Positions 20,601 through 30,753 of a stretch of 64,000 bases of DNA are shown one piece after another. Each line of letters begins with the position of its first letter. Within the stretch, counting starts at the first letter, position 1. The stretch lies in assembly GCA_019843655.1 (NCBI GenBank), contig JACDQD010000002.1:1064585-1128584 (forward strand), read 5' to 3'. This stretch comes from Lethocerus indicus. Lineage: Eukaryota > Arthropoda > Insecta > Hemiptera > Belostomatidae. The position numbers and the translations under genes are program-made. The notes under the pieces were generated by a model. It saw nothing but the letters and a program-made list of their open reading frames with translations, did not search any database and had not been told where the DNA came from.

Positions 20601-23600
20601 CCAGGGCTATCGATACACCCCTGAGTAATACAGTCGGGTTATTTGTTTGCAGCTTGCCAAAGCGGTCTCTGGGGCAAGGACTGCCAAAGGGCGTGCGACT
20701 GCCCGGAGGGCTACACATGCCATCATCTGACCGGCGACTGCATGCTGGCCGAGAAGAAGCCGGCCAAGGGCCCGCGACCCAACCAACAGCAGCAGCAGCA
20801 GCAGCAGCAGCGTCCCGACCCGGTTATGGAAATATCTGAGGCCCTGAGGGCCGACCCAACCACCCTGCCCGACAATATCCCAGGAGGGAGTATAGACAGG
20901 GAGACGGCGGAAAATAGACCGCCCACGACAGCCGGGTCTACAGCTGCCGCGGGAAAACACGATTCCCGGGAGACCTCCCCCAGCCGTCTCCAAGTTACGC
21001 CGTCCGAAACGTCCAAATTCAATAAAATTACGCCACCCGAAATTTTACAAACGGAATAACGCCACCTGAAACTTCTACGACCAGACTGTCGCCTCCTGAA
21101 ATTCTTACGACCAGAAGAATAACGCCTCCTGAAACTTCTACGACTAAACAAACGCCCACTGAAACTTCTCCGCCCGAAATAAAACATCCTGAAACGTCTA
21201 CGACTGAAATAACTCTTCCTGAAACTTCCATGAACAGAATAACACCTCCTGAAACTTCCATGAACAAAATAACACCTCCTGAAACTTCCATGAACAGAAT
21301 AACACCTCCTGAAACTTCCATGAACAAAATAACACCTCCTGAAACTTCCATGAACAGAATAACACCTCATGAAACTTCCATGAACAGAATAACACCTCAT
21401 GAAACTTCCATGAACAGAATAACACCTCATGAAACTTCCATGAACAGAATAACACCTCATGAAACTTCCATGAACAAATAACACCTCATGAAACTTCCAT
21501 GAACAAAATAACACCTCCTGAAGCATATGAGACTAAAATAGCGCTTCCCGAAACTTCTGCCACTAAAATTATACCTCCAGAAAATTCTGCGACTAAAATT
21601 ATGCCTACAGAAACTTCTGAGACCAAAATAACACATACAGAATATTCTGAGACCAAAATAACACATACAGAAACTTCTACTATTAAAATTACACCTCCTG
21701 AAACTTCTACAACGAAAATAACACCTCCTGAAATGTCCGTGACAAAAATTACCCCTCCTGAAAAGTCCGTGACAAAAATGACCCCTCCTGAAATGTCCGT
21801 GACAAATATGACCCCTCCTGAAATGTCCGTGACAAAAATTACCCCTCCTGAACTGTCCGCGATAAAAATGACCCCTCCTGAAATGTCCGTGACGAAAATG
21901 ACCCCTCCTGAAATGTCCGTGACGAAAATGACCCGTCCTGAAATGTCCGTGACAAAAATGACCCCACCTGAAATGTCCGTGACAAAAATGACGCCCCCTG
22001 AAATGTCCGTGACAAAAATGACCCCTCCTGAAATGTCCGTGACAAAAATGACCCCTCCTGAAATGTCCGTGACAAAATGACCCTCCTGAAATGTCCGTGA
22101 CAAAAATGACCCCTCCTGAAATGTCCGTGACAAAAATGACCCTCCTGAAATGTCCGTGACAAAATGACCCTCCTGAAATGTCCGTGACAAAAATGGCCCT
22201 CCTGAAATGTCCGTGACAAAAATGACTCCTCCTGAAATGTCCGTGACAAAGATGACCCCTCCTGAAATGTCCGTGACAAAAATGACCCCCCCTGAAATGT
22301 CCGTGACAAAAATGACCCCTCCTGAAATGTCCGTGACAAAAATGGCCCCTCCTGAAATGTCCGTGACAAAAATGACTCCTCCTGAAATATCCGTGACAAA
22401 ATATGACCCCTCCTAAAATGTCCGTGACGAAAATGACCCCTGAAATGTCCGTGACAAAAATGACCCCTCCTGAAATGTCCGTGACAAAAATGAACCCCCC
22501 TGAAACGTACGCCACTGAAATTATATCTCCTGAAATGTTTACGACTAAAATTGCAATTACCCAATCGCCTACAACTAAAATCGTACCTCCTGAAACGTCC
22601 AAATTTACTGACGAAAACATCAAATTTATAACCGACGAAAAGACTAGAATTACGCCTAGTGCTAAAGTCGTACCTCGGGAAACGTCTACGACTGGAATTG
22701 CGGTCGTGGAATATTCTAGTCGTCCCGACGCCCCGACCTGGAGTAACCGGGAACCGGCGGAGGCTGCGACTCCTGCAGGGAGTCGGGAGGAGGCGGGAGG
22801 CAGGGCCTACCCGGTGATGTCGTCCAAGGGGGACGAGGAGAACGAGCTCGACAACAGGAAACCGGGGACGGCCGAGAGCGTCCGCGTCGGACGGGCGTCG
22901 CCCCCCTCCTCATCACAGAGGGCGATGAGCGATTCTCTGAGGAGGCGCCAAGAGGAGGAGCACCAGCAGCAGCAGCAGCGGGAGGAGGAGGTGGATGAGG
23001 AAGAGGCTGAGGAGGCTGTCCGGCATTTCCTCTCGGGGCTGACCTTCAGCCTGGGCTGCGTCACCGTCCTCTCGGTCACCACGCTCGCGTTACTCCTCTT
23101 CACCAAGTGCAGGTCGCGGGTCTGCCGGCACAGCCACCGGCGGGCGTCCTCCGCCACGGCACCGGCTTCCTACTCCTCCAGCCCGCTCATATACAACGGA
23201 TCCGACTATTCCCTATTGGGTGAGTACACGCCATTGTAAGCCCGTAAGGGGGCGGGTGGAGGGTTTCTCCCGAAAGGGGGCCCCAGGGAGACGCAATAAA
23301 CTGCTCCACTCGTCGTCAGGTCCCTCAGCCCGCCGTCGTCGTCCTCCCGGTGTAGCCAGGCCCCGTCGCGGGGTTGCTTGGGAATAATTATATTGCAGGC
23401 GGTGTCCTTAAGATCTTCCCCTCTTCGCTTACCGTGGAGGGGGGGGGGCTACCGAAGAATTTTTATGGCCGGCGGTCTCCTCGAGATCTTACCTTCAACC
23501 AAGGCGAGGGTTGCTACCCCGGAATTATACCTGACTGATCCCTCTCTTGCCCCTTCCTCACGTCCGACGCTCCCTCACACCCCTCCTATCATCTCTCCCC

Positions 23601-24011
23601 CTCTCATCCTCCTCACACCCCTCCCATCATCTCTTCCCCTCTCCCCCTCTCTACCACTCACTCCCCTCTAACCCCTCAAACCCCCCACTATCACCCTCCC
23701 AACCCCCTCTCCATCACTCCCCTCCCAAAAATTTGATTAAAAAATGCGAATTTTTTCTTTTTCCAGGATTCGGGGACGGCCAACCGACATTCTTCTGTCC
23801 CACTTTCACGAACACTTACGCCGAACGCCTGAACAGAGGTAATAAATATATATTATGTTTTCTGCCGATAACTGGAAATAAAATGCTAAAATAAATATCT
23901 GTTAAATAACGTTTCAATTATTCTGTTTCTTTTCCGACAGAACTGAGAGAACTGAACTACGACCATCCGCGGACGGCCTCCGAACCGTTGTACGCAGAAA
24001 TATCAAACTGA
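17630..24011 (+). CDS. Nimrod-A-like EMI/NIM/EGF receptor with a repeat stalk
   Basis: Nimrod proteins are haemocyte surface receptors, some of them phagocytic; NimA has an EMI domain, NIM and EGF repeats and one membrane helix. Exons: 17630-17739, 18966-19092, 19314-19482, 20653-23219, 23767-23838 and 23941-24011, in matching phases. An in-frame TAG at 17624 fixes the start. Residues 1-24 form a signal peptide (LLRLLLIWFTLLAF). EMI follows (EPVTYRTYTWCL, PPRCSKY), then CCKGY (90-94) and a NIM repeat to C133, and an EGF-like repeat C137-C165. After a Gln run comes a stalk of about 50 decapeptides, an acidic Glu-rich stretch, a membrane helix (LGCVTVLSVTTLALLLF, near 23050-23100) and a tail ending EPLYAEISN. 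Several one- or two-base shifts break the frame inside the stalk (about 21053, 21477, 22072-22200, 22400). Flanking unique sequence is open, so sequencing error is likelier than a dead gene. The exact orthologue is uncertain. Confidence 0.85.
17805..18245. repeat. Inverted repeat in NimA intron 1
   Basis: GACTGTTCAAAAAAGTATCG, then CGAATTTC (about 17812-17842), recurs inverted as GAAAATTCGCGATAC then TTTTTGAACAGAC (about 18212-18241), enclosing some 370 bases. This looks like a degraded DNA transposon, but no transposase motif is readable. Confidence 0.45.
19100..19128. repeat. (TTAC)n microsatellite
   Basis: Six to seven TTAC units lie a few bases after the donor of NimA exon 2 (GTGAGT at 19093). 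Confidence 0.85.
19565..19835. repeat. Dispersed repeat, copy B, in NimA intron 3
   Basis: Resembles 1-285 over most of its length: GAATTTAAAAATATACCTATAG, CTTGAGTGTATCT, GTTGAAATTTATAGT, CCGGATTCGTTATAAAA, TAATTTAAGATGCTTC, CGTACAAAATTACAAA and TTTACAAAACAATTTAC. It is on the same strand as copy A. Confidence 0.6.
20130..20335. repeat. Dispersed repeat, copy C, in NimA intron 3
   Basis: Its right part (GAATTTAAAAATATATACG, CTGTATCTAAGGGTGTTAAA, TTTATAGT, CAGTTATTAAG) matches the first third of copies A and B. Its left part (GTGGCCCACTTTCA) also recurs in copy B. Truncated. Confidence 0.5.
21030..22600 (+). repeat. 30-base coding minisatellite (about 50 units) in NimA exon 4
   Basis: The unit is 30 bases and encodes a decapeptide. 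The 5' units read close to ITPPETSMNR or ITPPETSTTK, the 3' units MTPPEMSVTK. Units change gradually along the array (ACACCTCCTGAAACTTCCATG, then ACCCCTCCTGAAATGTCCGTG). The product is rich in Thr, Pro, Ser and Glu, as expected of an extended, possibly O-glycosylated stalk between the EGF-like repeat and the membrane helix. Some units are 28, 29 or 27 bases because of short A or C runs, which causes the frame breaks noted for the gene. Confidence 0.95.
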
Positions 24012-24156
24012 ACCGATGAGGATGGTGATGAAGATGCTGGTGCTGTCTTTTAAAATAATTTAAAAAATTCACCGAAGACATTAGCTGGTCTAATAGTTAG
24101 TTTGAGCTCAAAAATATGTACATAAGAGATGGTAACATTTACAATGTTTAAGCTTA

Positions 24157-24162
24157 AATAAA
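24157..24162 (+). promoter_or_regulatory. Poly(A) signal of the NimA-like gene
   Basis: AATAAA lies 146 bases after the stop codon. The corresponding place in units 1 to 6 reads AATCAA, so only the first copy keeps the signal. Confidence 0.6.
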
Positions 24163-24173
24163 ATTTGGTATCC

Positions 24174-24175
<2 letters not shown>

Positions 24176-24242
<67 letters not shown>
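24176..24242. repeat. (TA)n microsatellite
   Basis: About 33 uninterrupted TA units just after the NimA poly(A) signal. In the other units the same position reads only CTATATATAAATT. Confidence 0.95.
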
Positions 24243-24244
<2 letters not shown>

Positions 24245-24807
24245 ACCGATTATTCTTTTTTGTAATGTTGAGAAAATTCGCTCGACTTTTAACGATTTCA
24301 TAGAAAATAATATCCCGGGCACGGATTGACATACCGTTTTGAAATTTTGTCCACAGTTATTGTAATGTATCTTTCTTCTTTGTGTTGAATTTATATTTAT
24401 TTTTTTTTTTAAACATTTTTTTCTTAATACAAATTTTTATTATTGCCTAATAAGCGCAGTTTCAATTCGAACCTTATTTATTATGTCGTTCTTTTGATCG
24501 GTCGGTGGTTTCGGCTTTATTTTGGCTGAGGGCGAAGAGGGGTGGGAATTTTGAAAAAATTATCTCCCCACACTCGGTTATGTAAAATTTTTATTATTTT
24601 AGAAAAAGAAAAAAATTACTCGCAAAAAAATTCTAAACACCTACAAAAAAATATCTAAAACTGTTCGGATGAGTCCAACCTAATTAATAATAATGTCTGC
24701 TAATAATTCAACCAAAAATTAATAAAAATAAAACACCAATTCTCAATAATGTCACAACTGGCTTAATATTAAATAGCACCAATAATTACACTTATCCTTT
24801 TAAATAA

Positions 24808-24855
<48 letters not shown>

Positions 24856-27800
24856 GTATCCCTTATACAGAGAGAACAAGTAGAATGATAATTGAATACA
24901 GAATTTTGATTCCAAAAGTCAATTTAAATAAATAAGTCGGCTATACATATCCGACATTAATAATAGTATTACTACTTGGAGAGGGGTTGGGGGAAGGTAC
25001 AGTTAGTTAATTAGAATATAATACTTTTCTCTGCAACTGGAATGCGCCTAATCCTGTCTGTAGTGCAAGCTTTCATTGACGAAATTCCTGTAAATAGACA
25101 GAAATAATTGTTTCATTATATAAGCGGGAGAAAATGTGTTCGTAGCGTATTTTCATAACAATAGAGAGGAATTTTGTATATAAAGAGGAAAACTTTAAAT
25201 AATAGATTAAGAAAAAAATTATCAATACACAAAAATTAATAGTACTGAGCACAGTAGGAAATTATTTTTAAAAACCTATAAAAGTACTTATCTGACAATT
25301 TTAAAAAAGGCGAGTTTTTTAATAAATCCGAGGGTAAGTTGCTTGAAATAAAATCTGAAGTAGCGGATCACTGGAGTATGGCCAGAAAACACAGTGCGAC
25401 ACCTGTTTTTCATCAGTTCTTTCAAAATACGTGAAATATGGAAATTTAAGAAATCGTCCCGACAGTGTAAAGTAAATTATTGTACACAACAATTAAACGG
25501 GTGAAGGATTCTTGTGAGAAAATATGAAAATTGAACCTTCTGTAACCCCACATGTTTATAACCTCTTTGCCGTTTATTTTGACCCCGGTTCGCATACAAT
25601 TTTTTCAAATATATCTCCGAATTAAATTTCGACGCGCAGGGGGGAGACAAACACGTGCAAACCGCGGATCGTCACTTTCCAGAATTTAAATTTTTTCGAC
25701 GCCCAACTATATACGTGAATAGATAAACGGTAATAATAATTTAAACGTTTACTTACATCGGAAGATAATCGATTACGCGTCAGTACAATACGATATCGAT
25801 ACGATGGTTCGATCGACTCTGAAATTATACATTTTTGGTAAAAGTTATTCAAATTTAAATCGAAGTAAAATAAACCGCCGGAAGGCAGAGTGGTTTGGGC
25901 CGTGCCGCTCGGGGCGCTGCCGTCGATGGCCAAATAATCCAAACTTATATATTGGACGCATATTTCGAGGAATTCTGGAAAAAATTTGTATGGAAAAAAG
26001 CGATAATCACCCCAAAAATTCTGTTTCAATTTTTTCATTTTTTTGATTTTTTTCTTTTTTTAATTTTTTTTTATTTTTATCCTTTTTTTTGTCTTTTTTC
26101 TTCTTCTACGTCTACCACCCTGTATTTTTTTCTTTTTTTTCTTTCCTTTCATTTTTCTCTTTTTTCTCTTTTTTTTCTATTTTTTCTATTTTTTCCATTT
26201 TTTCCCAAATTTACTGCGATTATTTTCCAAATTTCTCGAGATAACTCAGTTTTAATTTTTTGCCCATTCTGACAATACATAATAATTCCTTTGATACCGA
26301 TTGTTCGTAAGTATCGAGGTTATTAAGGGTTTTGTAATTTCTCGGTTCTCTGGGTTGGGGGCCCATTTTATAAATTCTTATTTTCTAGTCGAGTAAAATC
26401 TACGAGAGGAGAATATATTTGCCGAGATAACTCAGTTAGTTTTACTCGTCGCCCATAAAAAGAATAAGACGGATTGGAAAGCGTCGAGGTTAACGATATA
26501 CACGGTTAGGGAATATACATTTCTGACTTTTTTCCTCTTCGAGAATCCCAACTAATTTCCTCGCCCTATCACAATTCCTAATTTTTATTGTGATAAAACC
26601 TGGACGGGGGAAATAGGTTATTAGAGATTTTTCTGTTTTACCCATTATGTGTTTATTTCGACGAAATTGACTGGGGTCTTGTGGAGGAGCAGCGCGGTTT
26701 CCAAGTTGAAAGGTTATCTTAACATTTAAAATTACCGCACGATAGGACGGAATTGAAAATAAAAGGGCCTTTAGTTGAGTTTGCAATTTCTAGCAGTTGT
26801 AGAGAGTTTAGCATTTATTTCAATTCCAAAGAATCATTTCGCATTTAATACCCCTAGTTCAATCGGTCGACTGATAATGTACAATTTCTTTCTAAATCAT
26901 TTACAATAAACGCGAATAATAATATTATGATGAGACTGAGATAAAAAAAAAGTGTTGTTAGGGGTAAACATTAGAAATAAAGTTGCGGCTGTTTGGTAAT
27001 TATTTATAATTTGAGAGTGACGTCAAATATTTGGAAAATGTATTTGGAAAAATAGTAGTAAATACTGGACATTACCGATACATTTTTGTATAATAACCAA
27101 AAAATCTAATACCTACAATATACAACTGATTGTATCGCTTGTAAAACAGTTACAGAAAACTGATTTAATAATGTACCCAATGCGCATACATATTTGGTTC
27201 TCCCATTTTCTATATTTATTCTAGTTCGGAAATAAAAATAATTGCCGTTAATACTTGATAAAATTATGTACAATCCGTTGGTTTTTTCCTTCTTATTTAT
27301 TGTACAATCGACCTTTATTGTAGTCTTTATTATAGATAAGCGAACAGAGCAAGTTTGTGTAAGAATGAAAGTGAATGAGTGTTTTCAACAATTTCTTTCA
27401 ATTCTTTTGACAAACGCAATAAAATATAAACTAGTACTTATAGATTCATTGCTCTGTACGTAATGTATGTGAATCGATAGATAATTTTAAACATTATTCT
27501 ATTAAATAAACCTTTAGCCGTATATATTTTTTGTCATTAATATAAAAGTTAAAATATAACTTAGTTCGTGTGTGAAATATTTTTTAAAATGGATTTGAAA
27601 GTAGTTCCATCAAATTAGATTTTGTCCTACAAAATACTAGAGATTGATGACATATTTTTTTAGATAATTATTTATGAGGAATAATATTTAAAAGCGATGT
27701 CGATCAGTTTGGATAATGTATAACTTCAGGTTATAACACAATCTTTATTTTTAAATAAATAGGCAATAAATTAGTTAAATATTTCAATTTTTTTTTTTAT

Positions 27801-29364
27801 TATAGTGCAACCAGTTACTCGGACTATATTGCGCTTATTTCAATTTATAAAACACTTAAGTATAAAACACTCATTGATAATCAAGATATTTTATACTACT
27901 CAGTGAAAAAACTAATCTGTTAGTAAATATGACCCATTAATAATTTTATTAATTATTCTGGATCCAAATGACTAACAAGGTCACTTATAAGGTGGGGCTT
28001 ATAAATAAACAATAAATGTTACAAATATTTCCATTTAAAATACATAGGAGCTCTGCTAATTTAATTTTTGACCCTTTCTAATTTTTTCCCTAAGATAAAT
28101 GGTTCTTTTCTCCTGTAAATTGAAACCCAGTAATTAGTTATAACACATTAATACTGTATATAGGATACTAATTAATAATCGGGAATATTTTATGTTATTG
28201 TCAGGTAATTTCTACCTGTGGCCAAATGGTGCCAGTTACACTTAGTGAAATAAAACGTTAAACATTAAATAAATATAAGTATATATAGCGCTACTAAAAT
28301 CGTTCAAAGAATTTCGAGTAAAGATTATATTTGTGATAAATTCCAAACAGTATAAATTATCAAAAATTCGTATTATTTACAATGAAATTTATTATGCGGT
28401 TTTAATTGTTTTCAAAACAACAATAAATAAGGTAAATTCAGTTTAAAACCGCACGGAAATAAATCGATAATGTTACAACTTTTCCTCTATGCCAAATATT
28501 CTTTACGCATTAAATGAAAGTAGTTTCAGTGCGTAAATTAATGATGACTGGCGGGCTTTTAGTTTTAGAAGTTTTTAATTATTTATAAACTAAATACTTC
28601 AATTTGTTCATGTTCAAGTTTGTTATATACAAGCTTCAAAAATGAGGTAAGGGATAGGCGTTAAATAAAAAAGTTTTTTTTATTTCTTCCTTCCGAATTA
28701 TTTTGTCTTTCGTTTAAGGAAACAAATTAAAAAATTACTCTAATTTTATAATAGACATTTTACCGCTTTTATTTTCACATTTTTTAATTCACCTTCCATT
28801 CCGGCCACAAACACTATACAAATTGTTTTTGTTGTTATTTAATCGCTGGCATTTCAATTATGGGAGCATGTGAAAAAAAAACAGAATGGAATGAAACTAA
28901 ATAGGTCCATTAGGGAATTTAGAAATTCAGCATGTTTTGCACCGTTAACTAATAACTAGCCAGCTCATTCACTGTAATTAGGAAATATTCCCCAGATCTA
29001 AATGTTTTTTATTTCAATTATATACAACGGTTCATTGAATTTACCCAACATTATATAATGTATGTATCTATTACATAGGGAAATATCTTGCTCAATTTCA
29101 GATTTTATTTCCGGTATATATTCTTACTATATTATGCGTTCCAATATACCTGGTTTTTCTCCTAAACTATTCTATACCGGTATGTATTACTAAAAGTAAT
29201 ACTATAGCATAATAGTCAATAAAAAAGAGAGAAATCTATTTAGCGATAAATCTTTTTATTTATCTTATATTTTCTCTTATGTTTTCTATTGATAACCGGA
29301 AATAAAATGCTAAAATAAATATCTGTTAAATAACATTTCAATTATTCCGTTTCTTTTCCGACAG

Positions 29365-29398
29365 AACTGAGAGAACCGTTGTAGAAATATCAAACTGA
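29365..29398 (+). pseudogene. Shortened NimA exon 6 copy (unit 1)
   Basis: It has lost 33 bases between two GAAC repeats and a further CGCA, leaving 34 of 71 bases. The acceptor TTCCGACAG is intact. Spliced to exon 5 it would read ELREPL and stop, losing the conserved end. Confidence 0.9.
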
Positions 29399-30147
29399 AC
29401 CGATGATGATGGTGATGATGCTGTCTTTTAAAATAATTTAAAAAATTCACCGAAGACATAAACTTGTCTAATAGTTAGTTTGAGCTCAAAAATATGTACA
29501 TAAGAGATGGAAACATTTATAATATTTAAGCTGAAATCAAATTTCTTATCTATATATAAATTTTACCGATTATTCTTTTCGTAATATTGAGAAAATTTGC
29601 TCGACCTTTAACGATTTCATAGAAAATAATATCCCGGCACGGATTGACATACCGTTTTGAAATTTTCTCCATAGTTATTGTAATGTATCTTTCTTCTTTG
29701 TGTTGAATTTATATTTATTTTTCCTTTTTAAACATTTTTTCTTAATACAAATTTTATTATTGCCTAATAAGCGCAGTTTCAATTCGAACCTTATTTATTA
29801 TGTCGGTTTTGGATTCGATCGGTGTTTCAGCTTTATTGTGGCTGCGGGTGAAGAAGGGGGATTGTGAAAAATGTTGAAAACCACACTCGGTTATGTAAAA
29901 TTTGTATTATTTTAGAAAAAGAAAAACAGACAGAGAGTAACTGGAAAACGTGACAGAAAATTACTCCCGAAAAAAATTCTAAACAGCTACAAAAAAATAT
30001 CTAAAACTGTTTGGATGAGTCTGACCCAATAATAATATTTGCTAATAATTCAACAAAAAAATTCGATAAAACACCAATTCTCAATAATATCACAAATGGC
30101 TTAATATTAAATAACACCAATAATTATACACTTATCCTTTTAAATAA

Positions 30148-30184
<37 letters not shown>

Positions 30185-30515
30185 TGTGTATATCATAGAC
30201 AGAGAGAACAAGTAGAATGATAATGGAATACAGAGTTTTGATTCCAAAAGTCAATTTAAATAAATAAGTCGGCTATACATATACAACATTAATAATAATA
30301 GTATTACTACTTGGAGAGGGGTTGGGGGAAGGTACAGTTAGTTAATTTGAATATAATACTTTTCTCTGCAACTGGAATGCGCCTAATCCTGTCTGTAGTG
30401 CAAGCTTTCGTTGACGAAATTCCTGTAAATAGACAGAAATAATTGTTTTATTATATAAGCGGGAGAAAATGTATTCGTAGCGTATTTTCATAACAATAGG
30501 GAGGAATTTTGTATA

Positions 30516-30753
30516 CACTTCAGGATTTTTATTATTGAATTACCATGGTTATTACTGAATAACCAACGATTTGACCGAATGTGCAATAAACCAGTAAGAA
30601 TTTACATATATTATAAATAGATTGTAAAAAATATAAAATCAAAAAAGGAAACGACAGAATGATACAAAAATATAAAACTACCTAAAAAACTAAAATTTGA
30701 AAAATAAACACTTTAGAACACAGAACATAGAGAACAACGGGCACATATCAGCA
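30516..30753. repeat. 238-base segment present in units 1-6, absent from unit 0
   Basis: Unit 0 reads GAATTTTGTATATAAAGAGGAAAAC, written here as GAATTTTGTATA then AAGAGGAAAAC, straight through. Unit 1 has extra sequence from CACTTCAGG to CATATCAGC at this point. It is AT-rich with no terminal repeats. The breakpoints could reflect insertion in the ancestor of units 1-6 or deletion from unit 0. Confidence 0.75.

Larger units (their letters stand above)
23854..29277 (+). repeat. Array unit 0 (founder-like; intact NimA exon 6)
   Basis: This is the only unit with the full 71-base terminal exon (23941-24011) and an intact AATAAA (24157-24162). It also has a private (TA)n run at 24176-24242, and it lacks a 238-base segment present in later units (see 30516-30753). 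The (AT)n run is at 24810-24852 and the polypyrimidine tract at about 26031-26210. From about 26300 to 27500 it is almost identical to unit 1, while its two ends differ clearly, so it is a mosaic. Confidence 0.9.

Noticed and set aside
20723..22623. Long minus-strand open frames across the NimA repeats
   Set aside because: They are reverse translations of the 30-base repeat and stay open because the repeat length is divisible by three. The plus strand has the splice sites, signal peptide and domains.
26490..26786. 98-codon minus-strand open frame repeated in the array
   Set aside because: Intact in units 0 and 1 only. In units 3, 4 and 6 an extra G shortens it to 71 codons, and it is lost in units 2 and 5. 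No family resemblance and no sign of maintained coding.
30011..30220. Small plus-strand open frame in units 1-6 beginning MDESDPIIIFANNS
   Set aside because: It is AT-rich, runs into the (AT)n microsatellite as a Tyr/Ile repeat of changing length, is broken in unit 0 and has no known domain. Conservation follows from the recent duplication of the unit.
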